Assembly: GCA_007117525.1 (NCBI GenBank)
Contig: SKGJ01000421.1
Span: 1-7,159, forward strand
Length of the DNA stretch: 7,159 bases
Source of the DNA: Alkalimonas sp.
GTDB lineage: Bacteria; Pseudomonadota; Gammaproteobacteria; Enterobacterales; Alteromonadaceae
Direction of reading: 5' to 3'
The notes under the pieces were generated by a model. That model ran no database searches, was not told where the DNA came from, and saw only the letters and a program-made list of their open reading frames with translations. The position numbers and the translations under genes are program-made. Below are positions 1 through 6,603 of this stretch, in pieces. Every line of letters starts with the position of its first letter. Position 1 is the first letter of the stretch.

Positions 1-171
1 GACAGCAGTTACCAACACTTCTGTGGTGCCGGTAAGCAATTTGCCGAGCTCTTGCAGGAGCTGCAAGGCAAACCGCTGGCCGATCCGCTCTACATCGATG
101 CTTGCGAAACCCTGGAGCCAGAGACAGTGGCGCTGCCATGGTTGGAAGCGCATTTTCCGCCACTCGGCTAA
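1..171 (+). CDS. yqcA: YqcA-type flavodoxin, C-terminal part (partial, 5' end outside window)
   Basis: Frame 1 is open from the first base to a TAA at 169-171, giving the last 56 residues of a short flavodoxin (about 150 residues in the family). It begins with DSSYQHFCGAGKQF. This is the loop after the fifth beta strand that packs against the FMN ring; the E. coli YqcA counterpart, as I recall it, reads GDSSYVNFCNGGKQF. The tail also follows YqcA closely: an L-IDA-E--EPET stretch, then a W-E motif just before the end. MioC is the nearest alternative family, but it lacks this PET-rich tail. Flavodoxins are soluble one-electron carriers that bind FMN non-covalently; the specific partner of YqcA is poorly defined. 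The gene converges on dapD and ends 19 bases before a palindromic terminator. The N-terminal phosphate-binding loop lies outside the window, so FMN binding cannot be verified here. Confidence 0.85.
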   Translation, partial: DSSYQHFCGAGKQFAELLQELQGKPLADPLYIDACETLEPETVALPWLEAHFPPLG

Positions 172-189
172 ATTGGTAGCCAAACTTAA

Positions 190-220
190 AAGGCCAGCAA
201 TTGCTGGCCTTGGTTGTTTC
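190..220. terminator. Bidirectional intrinsic terminator between yqcA and dapD
   Basis: Positions 190-211 form a perfect 22-base palindrome. As RNA it can fold into a GGCCAGC/GCTGGCC stem with a small AATT loop, flanked by A and T runs. On the minus strand the stem is followed by TTTAAGTTT, a fair U-rich tail for the map-glnD-dapD transcript. On the plus strand it is followed by TGGTTGTTTC, a weaker tail for yqcA. The position between two converging stop codons (171 and 243) fits a shared terminator. Confidence 0.8.
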
Positions 221-242
221 TACTGAGACGCGTTACTTGAGC

Positions 243-1067
243 TTACTCGACGTTACGCAGCAAGGCATTAATGCCAACTTTAGCGCGGGTCTGGGCATCT
301 ACTTTTTTGACAATAATAGCGGCATAGAGGCTGTGGCTGCCGTCTTTGCTTGGCAAGCTGCCTGGCACCACCACAGCACCGGCTGGTACCCGGCCGTAGC
401 TGATTTCACCGGTTTCACGGTCGTAAATGCGGGTGCTTTGGCTGATGTAAACGCCCATCGACAGCACGGCACCTTCTTCAACAATAACCCCTTCCACCAC
501 TTCAGAGCGGGCACCGATAAAGCAGTTGTCTTCGATGATGGTCGGATTGGCCTGCAACGGCTCCAGCACGCCACCAATGCCAACGCCACCGGATAAATGC
601 ACATTCTTACCAATCTGAGCACAGGAGCCGACCGTGGCCCAGGTATCGACCATGGTGCCTTCGCCGACGTAAGCACCAATATTGACGTAGGATGGCATTA
701 GTACCGCATTTTTGGCAATGTAACTGCCTTTACGAACCGCAGCTGGAGGTACTACCCGTACGCCTTCAGCGGCAAAGCGGGCGGCATCGTAACCGGCGTA
801 TTTCATCGGTACTTTGTCGTAGAATTTGGTTTCACCGCCATCCAGCACTTCATTGTCATTAATGCGAAATGACAGCAAGACGGCTTTTTTCAACCACTGA
901 TGCACCACCCATTCGCCAGCCAGCTTTTCAGCCACCCGGGCTTTGCCGCTGTCTAACAGCTCTAGCGCCGCTTCTATGGCTGCTCTGTACTCGGCCGAAA
1001 CGGTGCTGGGCGTGATGGAGTCACGTTGCTCAAATGCTTGTTCAATAATGGTTTTTAAGTCTGCCAT
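243..1067 (-). CDS. dapD: 2,3,4,5-tetrahydropyridine-2,6-dicarboxylate N-succinyltransferase
   Basis: This 274-residue protein has the same length as E. coli DapD and is nearly identical to it through the middle. In the cytoplasm it transfers succinyl from succinyl-CoA to tetrahydrodipicolinate, the step that commits the succinylase branch to meso-diaminopimelate and lysine. An alpha-helical N-terminal domain covers about residues 1-100. A left-handed beta-helix of hexapeptide repeats follows (about 105-235), containing [14 protein letters not shown] and [12 protein letters not shown], and then a C-terminal cap. Asp141 and Glu189, the residues implicated in catalysis in characterised DapD enzymes, are both present at the same numbers. 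The active enzyme is a trimer with sites between subunits. The start at 1067 aligns with the E. coli N-terminus. A candidate Shine-Dalgarno, AGAAGG (minus strand, 1086-1081), lies inside the last codons of glnD with a rather long 13-base spacing. It is the last gene of the map-glnD-dapD operon. Confidence 0.98.
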   Translation of the reverse strand: MADLKTIIEQAFEQRDSITPSTVSAEYRAAIEAALELLDSGKARVAEKLAGEWVVHQWLKKAVLLSFRINDNEVLDGGETKFYDKVPMKYAGYDAARFAAEGVRVVPPAAVRKGSYIAKNAVLMPSYVNIGAYVGEGTMVDTWATVGSCAQIGKNVHLSGGVGIGGVLEPLQANPTIIEDNCFIGARSEVVEGVIVEEGAVLSMGVYISQSTRIYDRETGEISYGRVPAGAVVVPGSLPSKDGSHSLYAAIIVKKVDAQTRAKVGINALLRNVE

Positions 1068-1076
1068 CTTGGGTTA

Positions 1077-3698
1077 TCAACCTTCTGTTACTTGAGTTAA
1101 ATGGTCAATCAAAGTCCGTTTCAACTGGCTTTGCTGGTCCAAATCAAGGGCTTTATCTTCAGCCGTTGAGACCATGAAAAAATCTTCTGCCCGCTCGCCT
1201 AAGGTGGTGATTTTGGCAGCATGAATTTGTATCGCACATTGCTGGAACACATCGCCGATTCGGGCCAGCAGGCCAGGTGCATCCAGCGCAGCAATTTCCA
1301 CCATGGTGCGGTTTTTGCTGTTGCCGGGTAAAAAGCTGACCTTGGGCGGCACGTTAAACTGGCGCATCTGGCGCGACAGCCGGGACTGGCGCTGCGGTTC
1401 GACTTTGCCACCGATGGCTTGTTCCATCGCCCGCTTGATGCTCTGCACCCGGGAAGGGGAGGTCACCGGCTGGCCACTTTGTTCCAGTACCACGAAGGTA
1501 TCCATGGCATAGCCGTCTTTATTGGTCATAATTTGGGCATCAAAAATAGCGACTTTTTTGCTATCAAGCGCAGCGACCAGGCGGGCAAACAAGTTGGGTT
1601 GGTCCGGCGTGTAAACAAAGACCTGAGTGCTGCCGCGGATCGGCGCTTTGCTGACCAGCACCAAGGGGTGCCTGGCATCTTTGTGCCGCAGGATGTGCTC
1701 GCAGTGCCAGACAATTTGCCTTGGGTTGTAGCGAATAAAGTAATCGGCTTTGATCCGGCTCCACAAATGCTGGATTTCGACTTTGGTAAAAGCCTGCCGC
1801 TGCAACAGTCGCATGGCTTCGGCCTGGTTTTCGCGGATTTGGTCCCGCATGTCCATCGGCTTTTCCAGGCCACGACGAAAGGCTTTTTGGGTGGAAAGAT
1901 AAAGATCGCGCAGCAAGGAGCCTTTCCAGTCGTTCCACAGGTTGTCGTTGGTGGCCCGAATATCGGCCAGCGTCAGGCAGTACAGGTAATTGAGCCGGGT
2001 TTCGTCCCGGACTTTTTCGGCGAACTCGGTCACCACCTGTGGATCATGGATGTCTTTGCGCTGGGCGGTGACCGACATCAGCAAATGCTGCTCAACCAGC
2101 CAGCTGATCAGCTTGCTGTCAAAGTCACTGAGTTTGTGCAGCCGGCAGAACTCCTTGGCATCCATGGCGCCAAGCTCCGAGTGATCGCCACCACGTCCTT
2201 TGGCAATGTCATGGAAAATGCCGGCTAAAAACAGCAGCTCCGGCTTTTCCATTCGCCGCACTATGTCCGAGCAAAGTGGGAATTCGTTGTCGTACTCCGG
2301 CAAGGTGTAACGGTACAGGTTTTTCAGCAGCCGGTGGGTGTGCTCATCCACGGTGTAGGCGTGGAAGAGATCAAACTGCATCTGGCCGACAATGTTGCGC
2401 CACTGCGGCAGGTAGGCCGCCAGCACGCCGTATTTGTGCATTAAGGTAATGGCGGTGTCCATGCCGCGCGGGTGGCGCATCAGCGCCAGAAACAACCGGC
2501 GGCAGGCCTCGTAATCCTGCAAGTCTCCCATCAGACGACGGCGTACCTGACGCAGCAAGCGCAAGGTATCGGAGTGAATGCCAGTAATGTTCGAGTTGTT
2601 GGCAATGTGCCAGAATAATTTAAGCAGGTTATCGCGCCGGGCAAAAACGCCGTTATCCAGCGCTTTGATCAAGTGGCCGTGCAGCTCAAAGCTGTCATCC
2701 AGCGGCTGCACTTTGGCGCTTTGGTGATTGTTTAAGATGCTGCCTTCAAAATGCTGCAACAGCATTTCATTCAGTTCACTGACCCGCTGTACGGTGCGGA
2801 AAAAGCGCTTCATCATCCGCTCGACCGTGGCTTTGCCATCGCTGCCGAAACCAAGCCGCTCAGCCACTGCCGGCTGGTAGTCAAACAGCAGGCGGTTTTC
2901 GTTGCGTCCGGCTTCCAGGTGCAGGGCAAAGCGCATTTGCCACAGATAGGCCTCACACTCCATCAGCTCCTGATACTCATCTTCCGTCAGGTATTGGTAG
3001 GCCACCAGCTCTCGCATAGTACGGGTTTGAAAGTGCTTTTTGGCCACCCAGCCTACGGTTTGAATATCACGCAGCCCCCCCGGGTTGGCTTTTAAGTTGG
3101 GCTCCAGGTTGTAGGCGGTGCCATGGTATTGCGCATGACGCTGTTGCTGCTCATGCCGCTTGGCTTCAAAAAACTGCTGGCTGCTCCAGAATTCCGGCGC
3201 ATTGATGGCGTCTTTTAATTGCTGGTATAAGGTTTTGTTGCCAACCAGCCGCCGCATTTCCATCAGATTGGTGGCGATGGTGATGTCGTCTTTGCCAAGC
3301 TGCAGGGTTTCTTCCAGGGTGCGAACGCTGTGACCGACTTCCAGCTTCAGGTCCCACAATTGGGTGATAAAGGCCGACAGTTGCTCTTGTTGTGTGCTGG
3401 TCAGCTGCTGGTCACTCAGAATCAGCAGATCGATATCCGAAAAAGGGTGCAGCTCGCCACGGCCATAACCGCCGACGGCAATCAGGCACAATGCCTGGTC
3501 CTGCTGCAACTGCTGCTGTTGCCACAGTGTGGTCAGCAATTGATCAATAAAGCGGGCTCTGGCTTTGACCAGGCTTTGCACCGACTGCTGCTCGAAGGCT
3601 TGCTCGGACCAGCGCAGAAAGTCGGCCATGTGCTTCTTGTAGTCTTCCAGACTGAACTGGCTGGGCCAGCTTTTCTGAAAAGCAACGGCGTCTTTCAT
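1077..3698 (-). CDS. glnD: Bifunctional PII uridylyltransferase / uridylyl-removing enzyme
   Basis: GlnD senses glutamine. When nitrogen is scarce it uridylylates PII proteins (GlnB/GlnK), and when glutamine is high it removes UMP; this in turn sets glutamine synthetase adenylylation and NtrBC signalling. At 873 residues it is close to the E. coli length (about 890). The nucleotidyltransferase domain carries GGYGRGELHPFSDIDLLIL at about residues 76-94, with metal-binding Asp88 and Asp90. The middle has the GlnD-type linker (NLKANPGGLRDIQ near 201). The HD-type hydrolase domain carries YTVDEHTH at 448-455 and FHDIAKGRGGDH at 495-506, with the HD pair at 496-497. Two C-terminal ACT domains, the expected glutamine sensors, begin near 691 and 797. 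Both activities therefore look intact. The N-terminal region is unusually glutamine-rich (residues 60-68). A GGAG (minus strand, 3709-3706) lies 7 bases before the ATG, and map ends 14 bases upstream, so cotranscription with map is likely. Confidence 0.98.
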   Translation of the reverse strand: MKDAVAFQKSWPSQFSLEDYKKHMADFLRWSEQAFEQQSVQSLVKARARFIDQLLTTLWQQQQLQQDQALCLIAVGGYGRGELHPFSDIDLLILSDQQLTSTQQEQLSAFITQLWDLKLEVGHSVRTLEETLQLGKDDITIATNLMEMRRLVGNKTLYQQLKDAINAPEFWSSQQFFEAKRHEQQQRHAQYHGTAYNLEPNLKANPGGLRDIQTVGWVAKKHFQTRTMRELVAYQYLTEDEYQELMECEAYLWQMRFALHLEAGRNENRLLFDYQPAVAERLGFGSDGKATVERMMKRFFRTVQRVSELNEMLLQHFEGSILNNHQSAKVQPLDDSFELHGHLIKALDNGVFARRDNLLKLFWHIANNSNITGIHSDTLRLLRQVRRRLMGDLQDYEACRRLFLALMRHPRGMDTAITLMHKYGVLAAYLPQWRNIVGQMQFDLFHAYTVDEHTHRLLKNLYRYTLPEYDNEFPLCSDIVRRMEKPELLFLAGIFHDIAKGRGGDHSELGAMDAKEFCRLHKLSDFDSKLISWLVEQHLLMSVTAQRKDIHDPQVVTEFAEKVRDETRLNYLYCLTLADIRATNDNLWNDWKGSLLRDLYLSTQKAFRRGLEKPMDMRDQIRENQAEAMRLLQRQAFTKVEIQHLWSRIKADYFIRYNPRQIVWHCEHILRHKDARHPLVLVSKAPIRGSTQVFVYTPDQPNLFARLVAALDSKKVAIFDAQIMTNKDGYAMDTFVVLEQSGQPVTSPSRVQSIKRAMEQAIGGKVEPQRQSRLSRQMRQFNVPPKVSFLPGNSKNRTMVEIAALDAPGLLARIGDVFQQCAIQIHAAKITTLGERAEDFFMVSTAEDKALDLDQQSQLKRTLIDHLTQVTEG

Positions 3699-3712
3699 GC
3701 GCTTTCTCCGGT

Positions 3713-4501
3713 TTAGTCAGCAGTCAGGATGCGGTCGATGGTATCGTCACTGCGTAAGGTTAGAATTTCGCAGCCGGTTTCTGTCACCAAAATGGTGTGC
3801 TCGTACTGAGCCGATAAGCTGCGATCTTTGGTCACCACTGTCCAGTCGTCTTTCAGTAGTTTGCTGTGACGGGCACCGGCATTGATCATCGGCTCGATGG
3901 TCAGGCACATGCCTGCTTTTAGTACTGAGCCTGTGCCAGGGCGGCCATAGTGCAGCACCTGAGGTTCTTCATGGAACTCAGCACCGATGCCATGCCCGCA
4001 GTACTCGCGTACCACCGAGTAACCGTGTTTTTCAGCGTGCTGTTGGATCACATGGCCAATGTCGCCCAAACGGACACCATCTTTGACCTTTTTGATGCCC
4101 AGATACATGGCTTCTTGTGTGACTTTGATCAGCCGGGCGGCCAGAATGCTGGGCTCACCAACGACAAACATCCGCGAGGTATCGCCGTGGTAACCGTCCT
4201 TAATTACTGTGATATCAATGTTGATGATATCGCCGTCTTTTAGCGGCTTGTCGTTCGGGATGCCGTGGCAAATGACATGATTGACCGAGGTGCAAATGGA
4301 CTTGGGGAAGCCGTGGTAATTGAGTGGGGCCGGTATGGCTTGCTGTTGCTCAACAATGTACTGGTGGCAGCGGCTGTTTAATTCGTCCGTCGTGACGCCT
4401 GCCACAACATAAGGCTCAATCATTTCCAGCACTTCGGCGGCCAGGCGGCCTGCGAGCCGCATTTTCTCTATCTCTTGCGGGCTTTTGATGATGGGAGTCA
4501 T
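3713..4501 (-). CDS. map: Type I methionine aminopeptidase
   Basis: The 262-residue enzyme removes the initiator methionine from nascent proteins whose second residue is small. It is a single pita-bread-fold domain, as in E. coli Map (264 residues), without the N-terminal extensions of other MetAP classes. All five metal ligands are visible: Asp96, Asp107, His170, Glu203 and Glu234. Catalytic His79 (in ICHG) and His177 (in EFHEEPQVLHY) are also present. I chose the ATG at 4501 over an in-frame ATG at 4546. From 4501 the protein begins MTPIIKSPQEIEKMRLAGRL, matching the usual family N-terminus, and a purine-rich GAGAG run (minus strand, 4515-4507) sits 5 bases upstream. The 15 extra residues of the longer form resemble nothing in the family. 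It is the first gene of the map-glnD-dapD operon and diverges from rpsB, the classic arrangement in gammaproteobacteria. Confidence 0.98.
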   Translation of the reverse strand: MTPIIKSPQEIEKMRLAGRLAAEVLEMIEPYVVAGVTTDELNSRCHQYIVEQQQAIPAPLNYHGFPKSICTSVNHVICHGIPNDKPLKDGDIINIDITVIKDGYHGDTSRMFVVGEPSILAARLIKVTQEAMYLGIKKVKDGVRLGDIGHVIQQHAEKHGYSVVREYCGHGIGAEFHEEPQVLHYGRPGTGSVLKAGMCLTIEPMINAGARHSKLLKDDWTVVTKDRSLSAQYEHTILVTETGCEILTLRSDDTIDRILTAD

Positions 4502-4559
4502 CCGATCTCTCTCTGTGGTTGAAACGGTGTCATCAGATTGCAGCACTCCAGCTTTAATC

Positions 4560-4595
4560 TTGTGTTTTGTAGGTGGCTATGGTATAAAGCGCGCC
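4560..4595 (+). promoter_or_regulatory. Sigma70-type rpsB promoter with GC-rich discriminator
   Basis: TTGTGT at 4560-4565 (4 of 6 to the -35 consensus) is followed after exactly 17 bases by TATAAA at 4583-4588 (5 of 6 to the -10 consensus). Next comes GCGCGCC at 4589-4595, which would place the start of transcription near 4595-4596. A GC-rich stretch between -10 and start is the discriminator typical of stable RNA and ribosomal protein promoters repressed by ppGpp/DksA. Stringent control of rpsB-tsf is therefore a reasonable inference. The implied 5' leader is about 173 bases. Confidence 0.8.
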
Positions 4596-4608
4596 GCAAA
4601 TTAGCAAA
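4581..4608 (-). promoter_or_regulatory. Possible promoter for the map-glnD-dapD operon
   Basis: On the minus strand, TATACC (4586-4581) could be a -10 element. TTGCTA (4607-4602) or the overlapping TTTGCT (4608-4603) would be its -35, at 15 or 16 bases. Some promoter is expected here because map is the first gene of its strand and nothing else lies upstream. The matches are only moderate. The candidate lies back to back with the much better rpsB -10, whose TATA core it shares, so it may be a by-product of that element. Confidence 0.25.
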
Positions 4609-4768
4609 TAGCTTTGTGCTTTTCTTCAAAGTATTTCGTTATTGCTTATGCTGCGAAATCACTTAAATAACACACATACATCGGCACATGGGCCGGGGTG
4701 CCTGCGTAAAGCAGGTCGGAACATGGGATGTATGGAGGCCTAACCCCTAAAATTAAGGTAATTGTATC
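4596..4768 (+). promoter_or_regulatory. Structured rpsB 5' leader, probable S2 autoregulatory element
   Basis: In E. coli, excess S2 represses translation of rpsB-tsf through the rpsB leader. This leader has matching traits. An 8-base stem pairs CATACATC (4675-4682) with GATGTATG (4727-4734). Inside it is a hairpin, CCTGC/GCAGG (4701-4705 with 4711-4715, loop GTAAA). GGGGT at 4695-4699, in the loop region, is exactly complementary to ACCCC at 4743-4747 beyond the stem, which allows an H-type pseudoknot ending just before the ribosome binding site. The true Shine-Dalgarno is probably TAAGGT (4754-4759), 9 bases before the ATG. A stronger-looking GGAGG at 4734-4738 is partly buried in the stem and too far from the start. 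The AT-rich first part (4596-4674) holds only weak hairpins (CTTTG/CAAAG at 4612-4631 and TTTCG/CGAAA at 4634-4658). Recognition as the S2 element rests on position and folding, not on a covariance search. Confidence 0.7.
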
Positions 4769-5497
4769 ATGGCAAAAGTTTCAATGCGTGACATGCTCCA
4801 GGCGGGTGTCCACTTCGGTCACCAAACTCGTTACTGGAACCCGAAAATGAAGCCGTTCATCTTCGGCGCGCGCAACAAAGTGCACATCATCAACCTGGAA
4901 AAAACTGTTCCTCTGATGAACGATGCGCTGAGCTTCATCCAGCAGGTTTCTGCTAAAAAAGGCAAAATCCTGTTCGTAGGCACCAAGCGTGCAGCTTCTG
5001 AAGCCATCAAAGAAGCAGCGAAAAGCTGTGACCAGTTCTACGTTGATCACCGCTGGTTGGGCGGCATGCTGACCAACTGGAAAACAGTTCGTCAATCCAT
5101 CAAGCGCTTGAAAGATCTGGAAGCACAAAGCCAAGACGGTACTTTCGACAAGCTGACCAAAAAAGAAGCTTTGGATCGTACCCGTGAAATGGACAAGCTG
5201 GAAAAGAGCTTGGGCGGTATCAAAGATATGGGCGGTTTGCCAGACGTGTTGTTCGTTATCGATGCCGATCACGAGCACATTGCGGTGAAAGAAGCCAACA
5301 ACCTGGGCATTCCAGTGGTTGCTGTGGTCGATACCAACTCTGATCCGAAAGGCATTGATTACATCATTCCTGGCAACGATGACGCCATCCGCGCCATTCA
5401 GTTGTACCTGTCTGCGGTAAGTCAGGCGGTCAGCGAAGGCCGTAGCAACACCATCGAAGTTCAGGCGGAAGCTGAAGGTTTCGTCGAAGCTGAATAA
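4769..5497 (+). CDS. rpsB: 30S ribosomal protein S2
   Basis: The 242-residue protein matches S2 end to end (E. coli 241). It opens [20 protein letters not shown], the conserved S2 N-terminus. Further family signatures follow: [24 protein letters not shown] split across about residues 23-46, the VGTKRAA strand near 70, the [11 protein letters not shown] segment near 92-102, and [22 protein letters not shown] near the C-terminus. The coiled-coil protrusion lies around residues 105-150 and is rich in Lys, Glu and Leu. S2 binds late in small-subunit assembly, between head and body, and helps hold S1 on the ribosome. The ATG at 4769 is preceded by TAAGGT at good spacing. The gene heads the rpsB-tsf unit and is probably repressed by its own product through the leader. 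Confidence 0.99.
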   Translation: MAKVSMRDMLQAGVHFGHQTRYWNPKMKPFIFGARNKVHIINLEKTVPLMNDALSFIQQVSAKKGKILFVGTKRAASEAIKEAAKSCDQFYVDHRWLGGMLTNWKTVRQSIKRLKDLEAQSQDGTFDKLTKKEALDRTREMDKLEKSLGGIKDMGGLPDVLFVIDADHEHIAVKEANNLGIPVVAVVDTNSDPKGIDYIIPGNDDAIRAIQLYLSAVSQAVSEGRSNTIEVQAEAEGFVEAE

Positions 5498-5534
5498 GCT
5501 GCTGGCCCATAAGGGCTGTGCGGATTAAGACATC

Positions 5535-5560
5535 AACAGAGGCTTCGGCCTCTGTTTGTT
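5535..5560 (+). terminator. UUCG-capped hairpin between rpsB and tsf, probable partial terminator or stabiliser
   Basis: Nine perfectly paired bases (5535-5543 with 5548-5556) close a C(TTCG)G tetraloop, one of the most stable RNA loops known. The downstream T run is short and broken (TGTT, then CAACCC), so full termination is unlikely. The site lies within the 91-base rpsB-tsf gap. It could lower tsf transcript relative to rpsB, or protect the rpsB 3' end from exonucleases. A smaller GCCC/GGGC hairpin (5505-5516) precedes it right after the rpsB stop. Confidence 0.65.
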
Positions 5561-5588
5561 CAACCCGATTGATAACGAGGATACTCAG

Positions 5589-6461
5589 ATGGCTGTAACT
5601 GCTGCCTTAGTAAAAGAGCTGCGCGAGCGTACCGGCGCAGGCATGATGGATTGTAAAAAAGCGCTGCAAGAAACCAATGGTGACATTGAAGCGGCGATCG
5701 ATGAAATGCGTAAGAGCGGTCTGGCCAAAGCGGCTAAGAAAGCTGGCCGTGTTGCTGCTGAAGGCACCATTATCACACGCGTTGCCGATGGTTTCGGTGT
5801 GGCGGTTGAATTCAACTGTGAAACCGACTTCGTTGCCCGTGATGGTAGCTTCCTGGCCTTTGCCAACAGCGTGGCCGATCTGGTGCACAGCCAGAAGTTG
5901 TTCACTGTAGAAGCCTTACTGGCGGCTGACCTGAACGGCAACACTGTGGAAGAAACCCGTGCCGCTCTGGTTGCTAAAATCGGTGAAAACATCAATGTAC
6001 GTCGCATTGCTGTGGTGGAAGGCGAGACCATTGGTCAGTACATCCACTCTGGCCGTATCGGTGTCTTGGCAGTGCTGAAAGGCGGTAACGAAGACATCGC
6101 CAAAGACATCGCCATGCATGTTGCTGCTAACAACCCAGGTTTTGTTAAGCCTGAAGATGTGCCAGCTGATGTGGTTGAGCGCGAGCGCGCTATCCAAATC
6201 GAAATTGCTGTCAACAGCGGCAAGCCACAAGAAATTGCTGAGAAGATGGTTGCCGGCCGTATGGCCAAGTTCACCGGTGAAGTCAGCCTGACTGGCCAGC
6301 CGTTCGTGAAAGATCCATCCATCTCTACCGGTGAATTCCTGAAACAAAATGGCGCTGATGCTGTTTCGTTCATTCGCCTGGAAGTGGGTGAAGGCATCGA
6401 AAAGAAAGAGGAAGACTTCGCTGCCGAAGTTGCTGCTCAAATCGCTGCCGCGAAGAAATAA
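5589..6461 (+). CDS. tsf: Elongation factor Ts
   Basis: EF-Ts is the nucleotide exchange factor that releases GDP from EF-Tu. The protein has 290 residues (E. coli 283). The N-terminal UBA-like domain spans about 1-55 and contains the signature [16 protein letters not shown]. The core follows, with ETDFVAR at 78-84. Its Asp80 and Phe81 are the residues that intrude next to the EF-Tu magnesium site in the E. coli complex. A second signature, IGENINVRR, lies at 131-139, and IAMHVAA at 174-180. The coiled-coil insertion covers about 185-230. I chose the ATG at 5589 because the protein then begins [16 protein letters not shown], and GAGG (5577-5580) sits 8 bases upstream. An in-frame TTG at 5556 would start inside the intergenic hairpin. 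The end is Ala/Lys-rich and slightly longer than in E. coli, which looks harmless. Confidence 0.99.
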   Translation: MAVTAALVKELRERTGAGMMDCKKALQETNGDIEAAIDEMRKSGLAKAAKKAGRVAAEGTIITRVADGFGVAVEFNCETDFVARDGSFLAFANSVADLVHSQKLFTVEALLAADLNGNTVEETRAALVAKIGENINVRRIAVVEGETIGQYIHSGRIGVLAVLKGGNEDIAKDIAMHVAANNPGFVKPEDVPADVVERERAIQIEIAVNSGKPQEIAEKMVAGRMAKFTGEVSLTGQPFVKDPSISTGEFLKQNGADAVSFIRLEVGEGIEKKEEDFAAEVAAQIAAAKK

Positions 6462-6469
6462 ATTTGCGC

Positions 6470-6505
6470 TTTAGCCTGAAGGCAAAAAACGCTAGAATAG
6501 CCGCG
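6470..6505 (+). promoter_or_regulatory. Possible pyrH promoter overlapping the tsf terminator
   Basis: TAGAAT at 6493-6498 matches the -10 consensus at 5 of 6 positions. A poor -35, TTTAGC (6470-6475, 3 of 6), lies 17 bases upstream. Transcription would begin near 6504-6505, inside the left arm of the terminator. The shortened transcript could keep only four of the eight stem pairs, so RNA polymerase starting here might escape the terminator that stops upstream transcription. pyrH needs expression beyond a strong terminator, but no clearly better promoter is visible in 6528-6603. Confidence 0.35.
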
Positions 6506-6527
6506 ACCTCAGGTCGCGGTTTTTTTT
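6501..6527 (+). terminator. Strong intrinsic terminator after tsf
   Basis: CCGCGACC (6501-6508) pairs with GGTCGCGG (6512-6519) across a TCA loop and is followed at once by eight T residues (6520-6527). This is a textbook rho-independent terminator. It ends the rpsB-tsf transcript 40 bases after the tsf stop and implies that pyrH has its own promoter or depends on read-through. Confidence 0.92.
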
Positions 6528-6603
6528 GGCCTGCAACCAGGCGAGTCAGCCTGCATGGCAGCCGAACCTCACCTCAACCATACGCTAATAAGATGGAGCT
6601 CGC

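Noticed and set aside
23..226. A 67-codon plus-strand frame overlapping yqcA
   Set aside because: It is out of frame with the flavodoxin, whose residues match YqcA to its stop, and it runs through the terminator palindrome.
1419..2228. Long plus-strand open frame of 269 codons antisense to glnD
   Set aside because: It lies wholly inside glnD, whose full-length product and catalytic motifs are clear. The translation resembles no family I know and there is no promoter or ribosome binding site. Long antisense frames are common opposite GC-rich coding DNA.
4502..4546. N-terminal extension of map from the upstream ATG at 4546
   Set aside because: The 15 extra residues have no family match, while the ATG at 4501 has a ribosome binding site and the normal Map N-terminus.
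4642..4669. A second rpsB promoter (TTGCTT with TTAAAT or TAAATA)
   Set aside because: Spacing is only 15-16 bases and the -10 match is poor. The sequence is AT-rich, where such matches arise by chance, and the promoter at 4560-4588 is far better.
4781..5278. Minus-strand frame of 165 codons opposite rpsB
   Set aside because: It is a shadow of the highly conserved rpsB frame, with no recognisable domain.
5556..5588. Extension of tsf from the in-frame TTG at 5556
   Set aside because: It would start in the right arm of the intergenic hairpin and add residues absent from EF-Ts proteins. The ATG at 5589 has a good GAGG.
5916..6440. Minus-strand frame of 174 codons opposite tsf
   Set aside because: It is a shadow of tsf. 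Its boundaries follow the tsf codon pattern and nothing upstream suggests expression.
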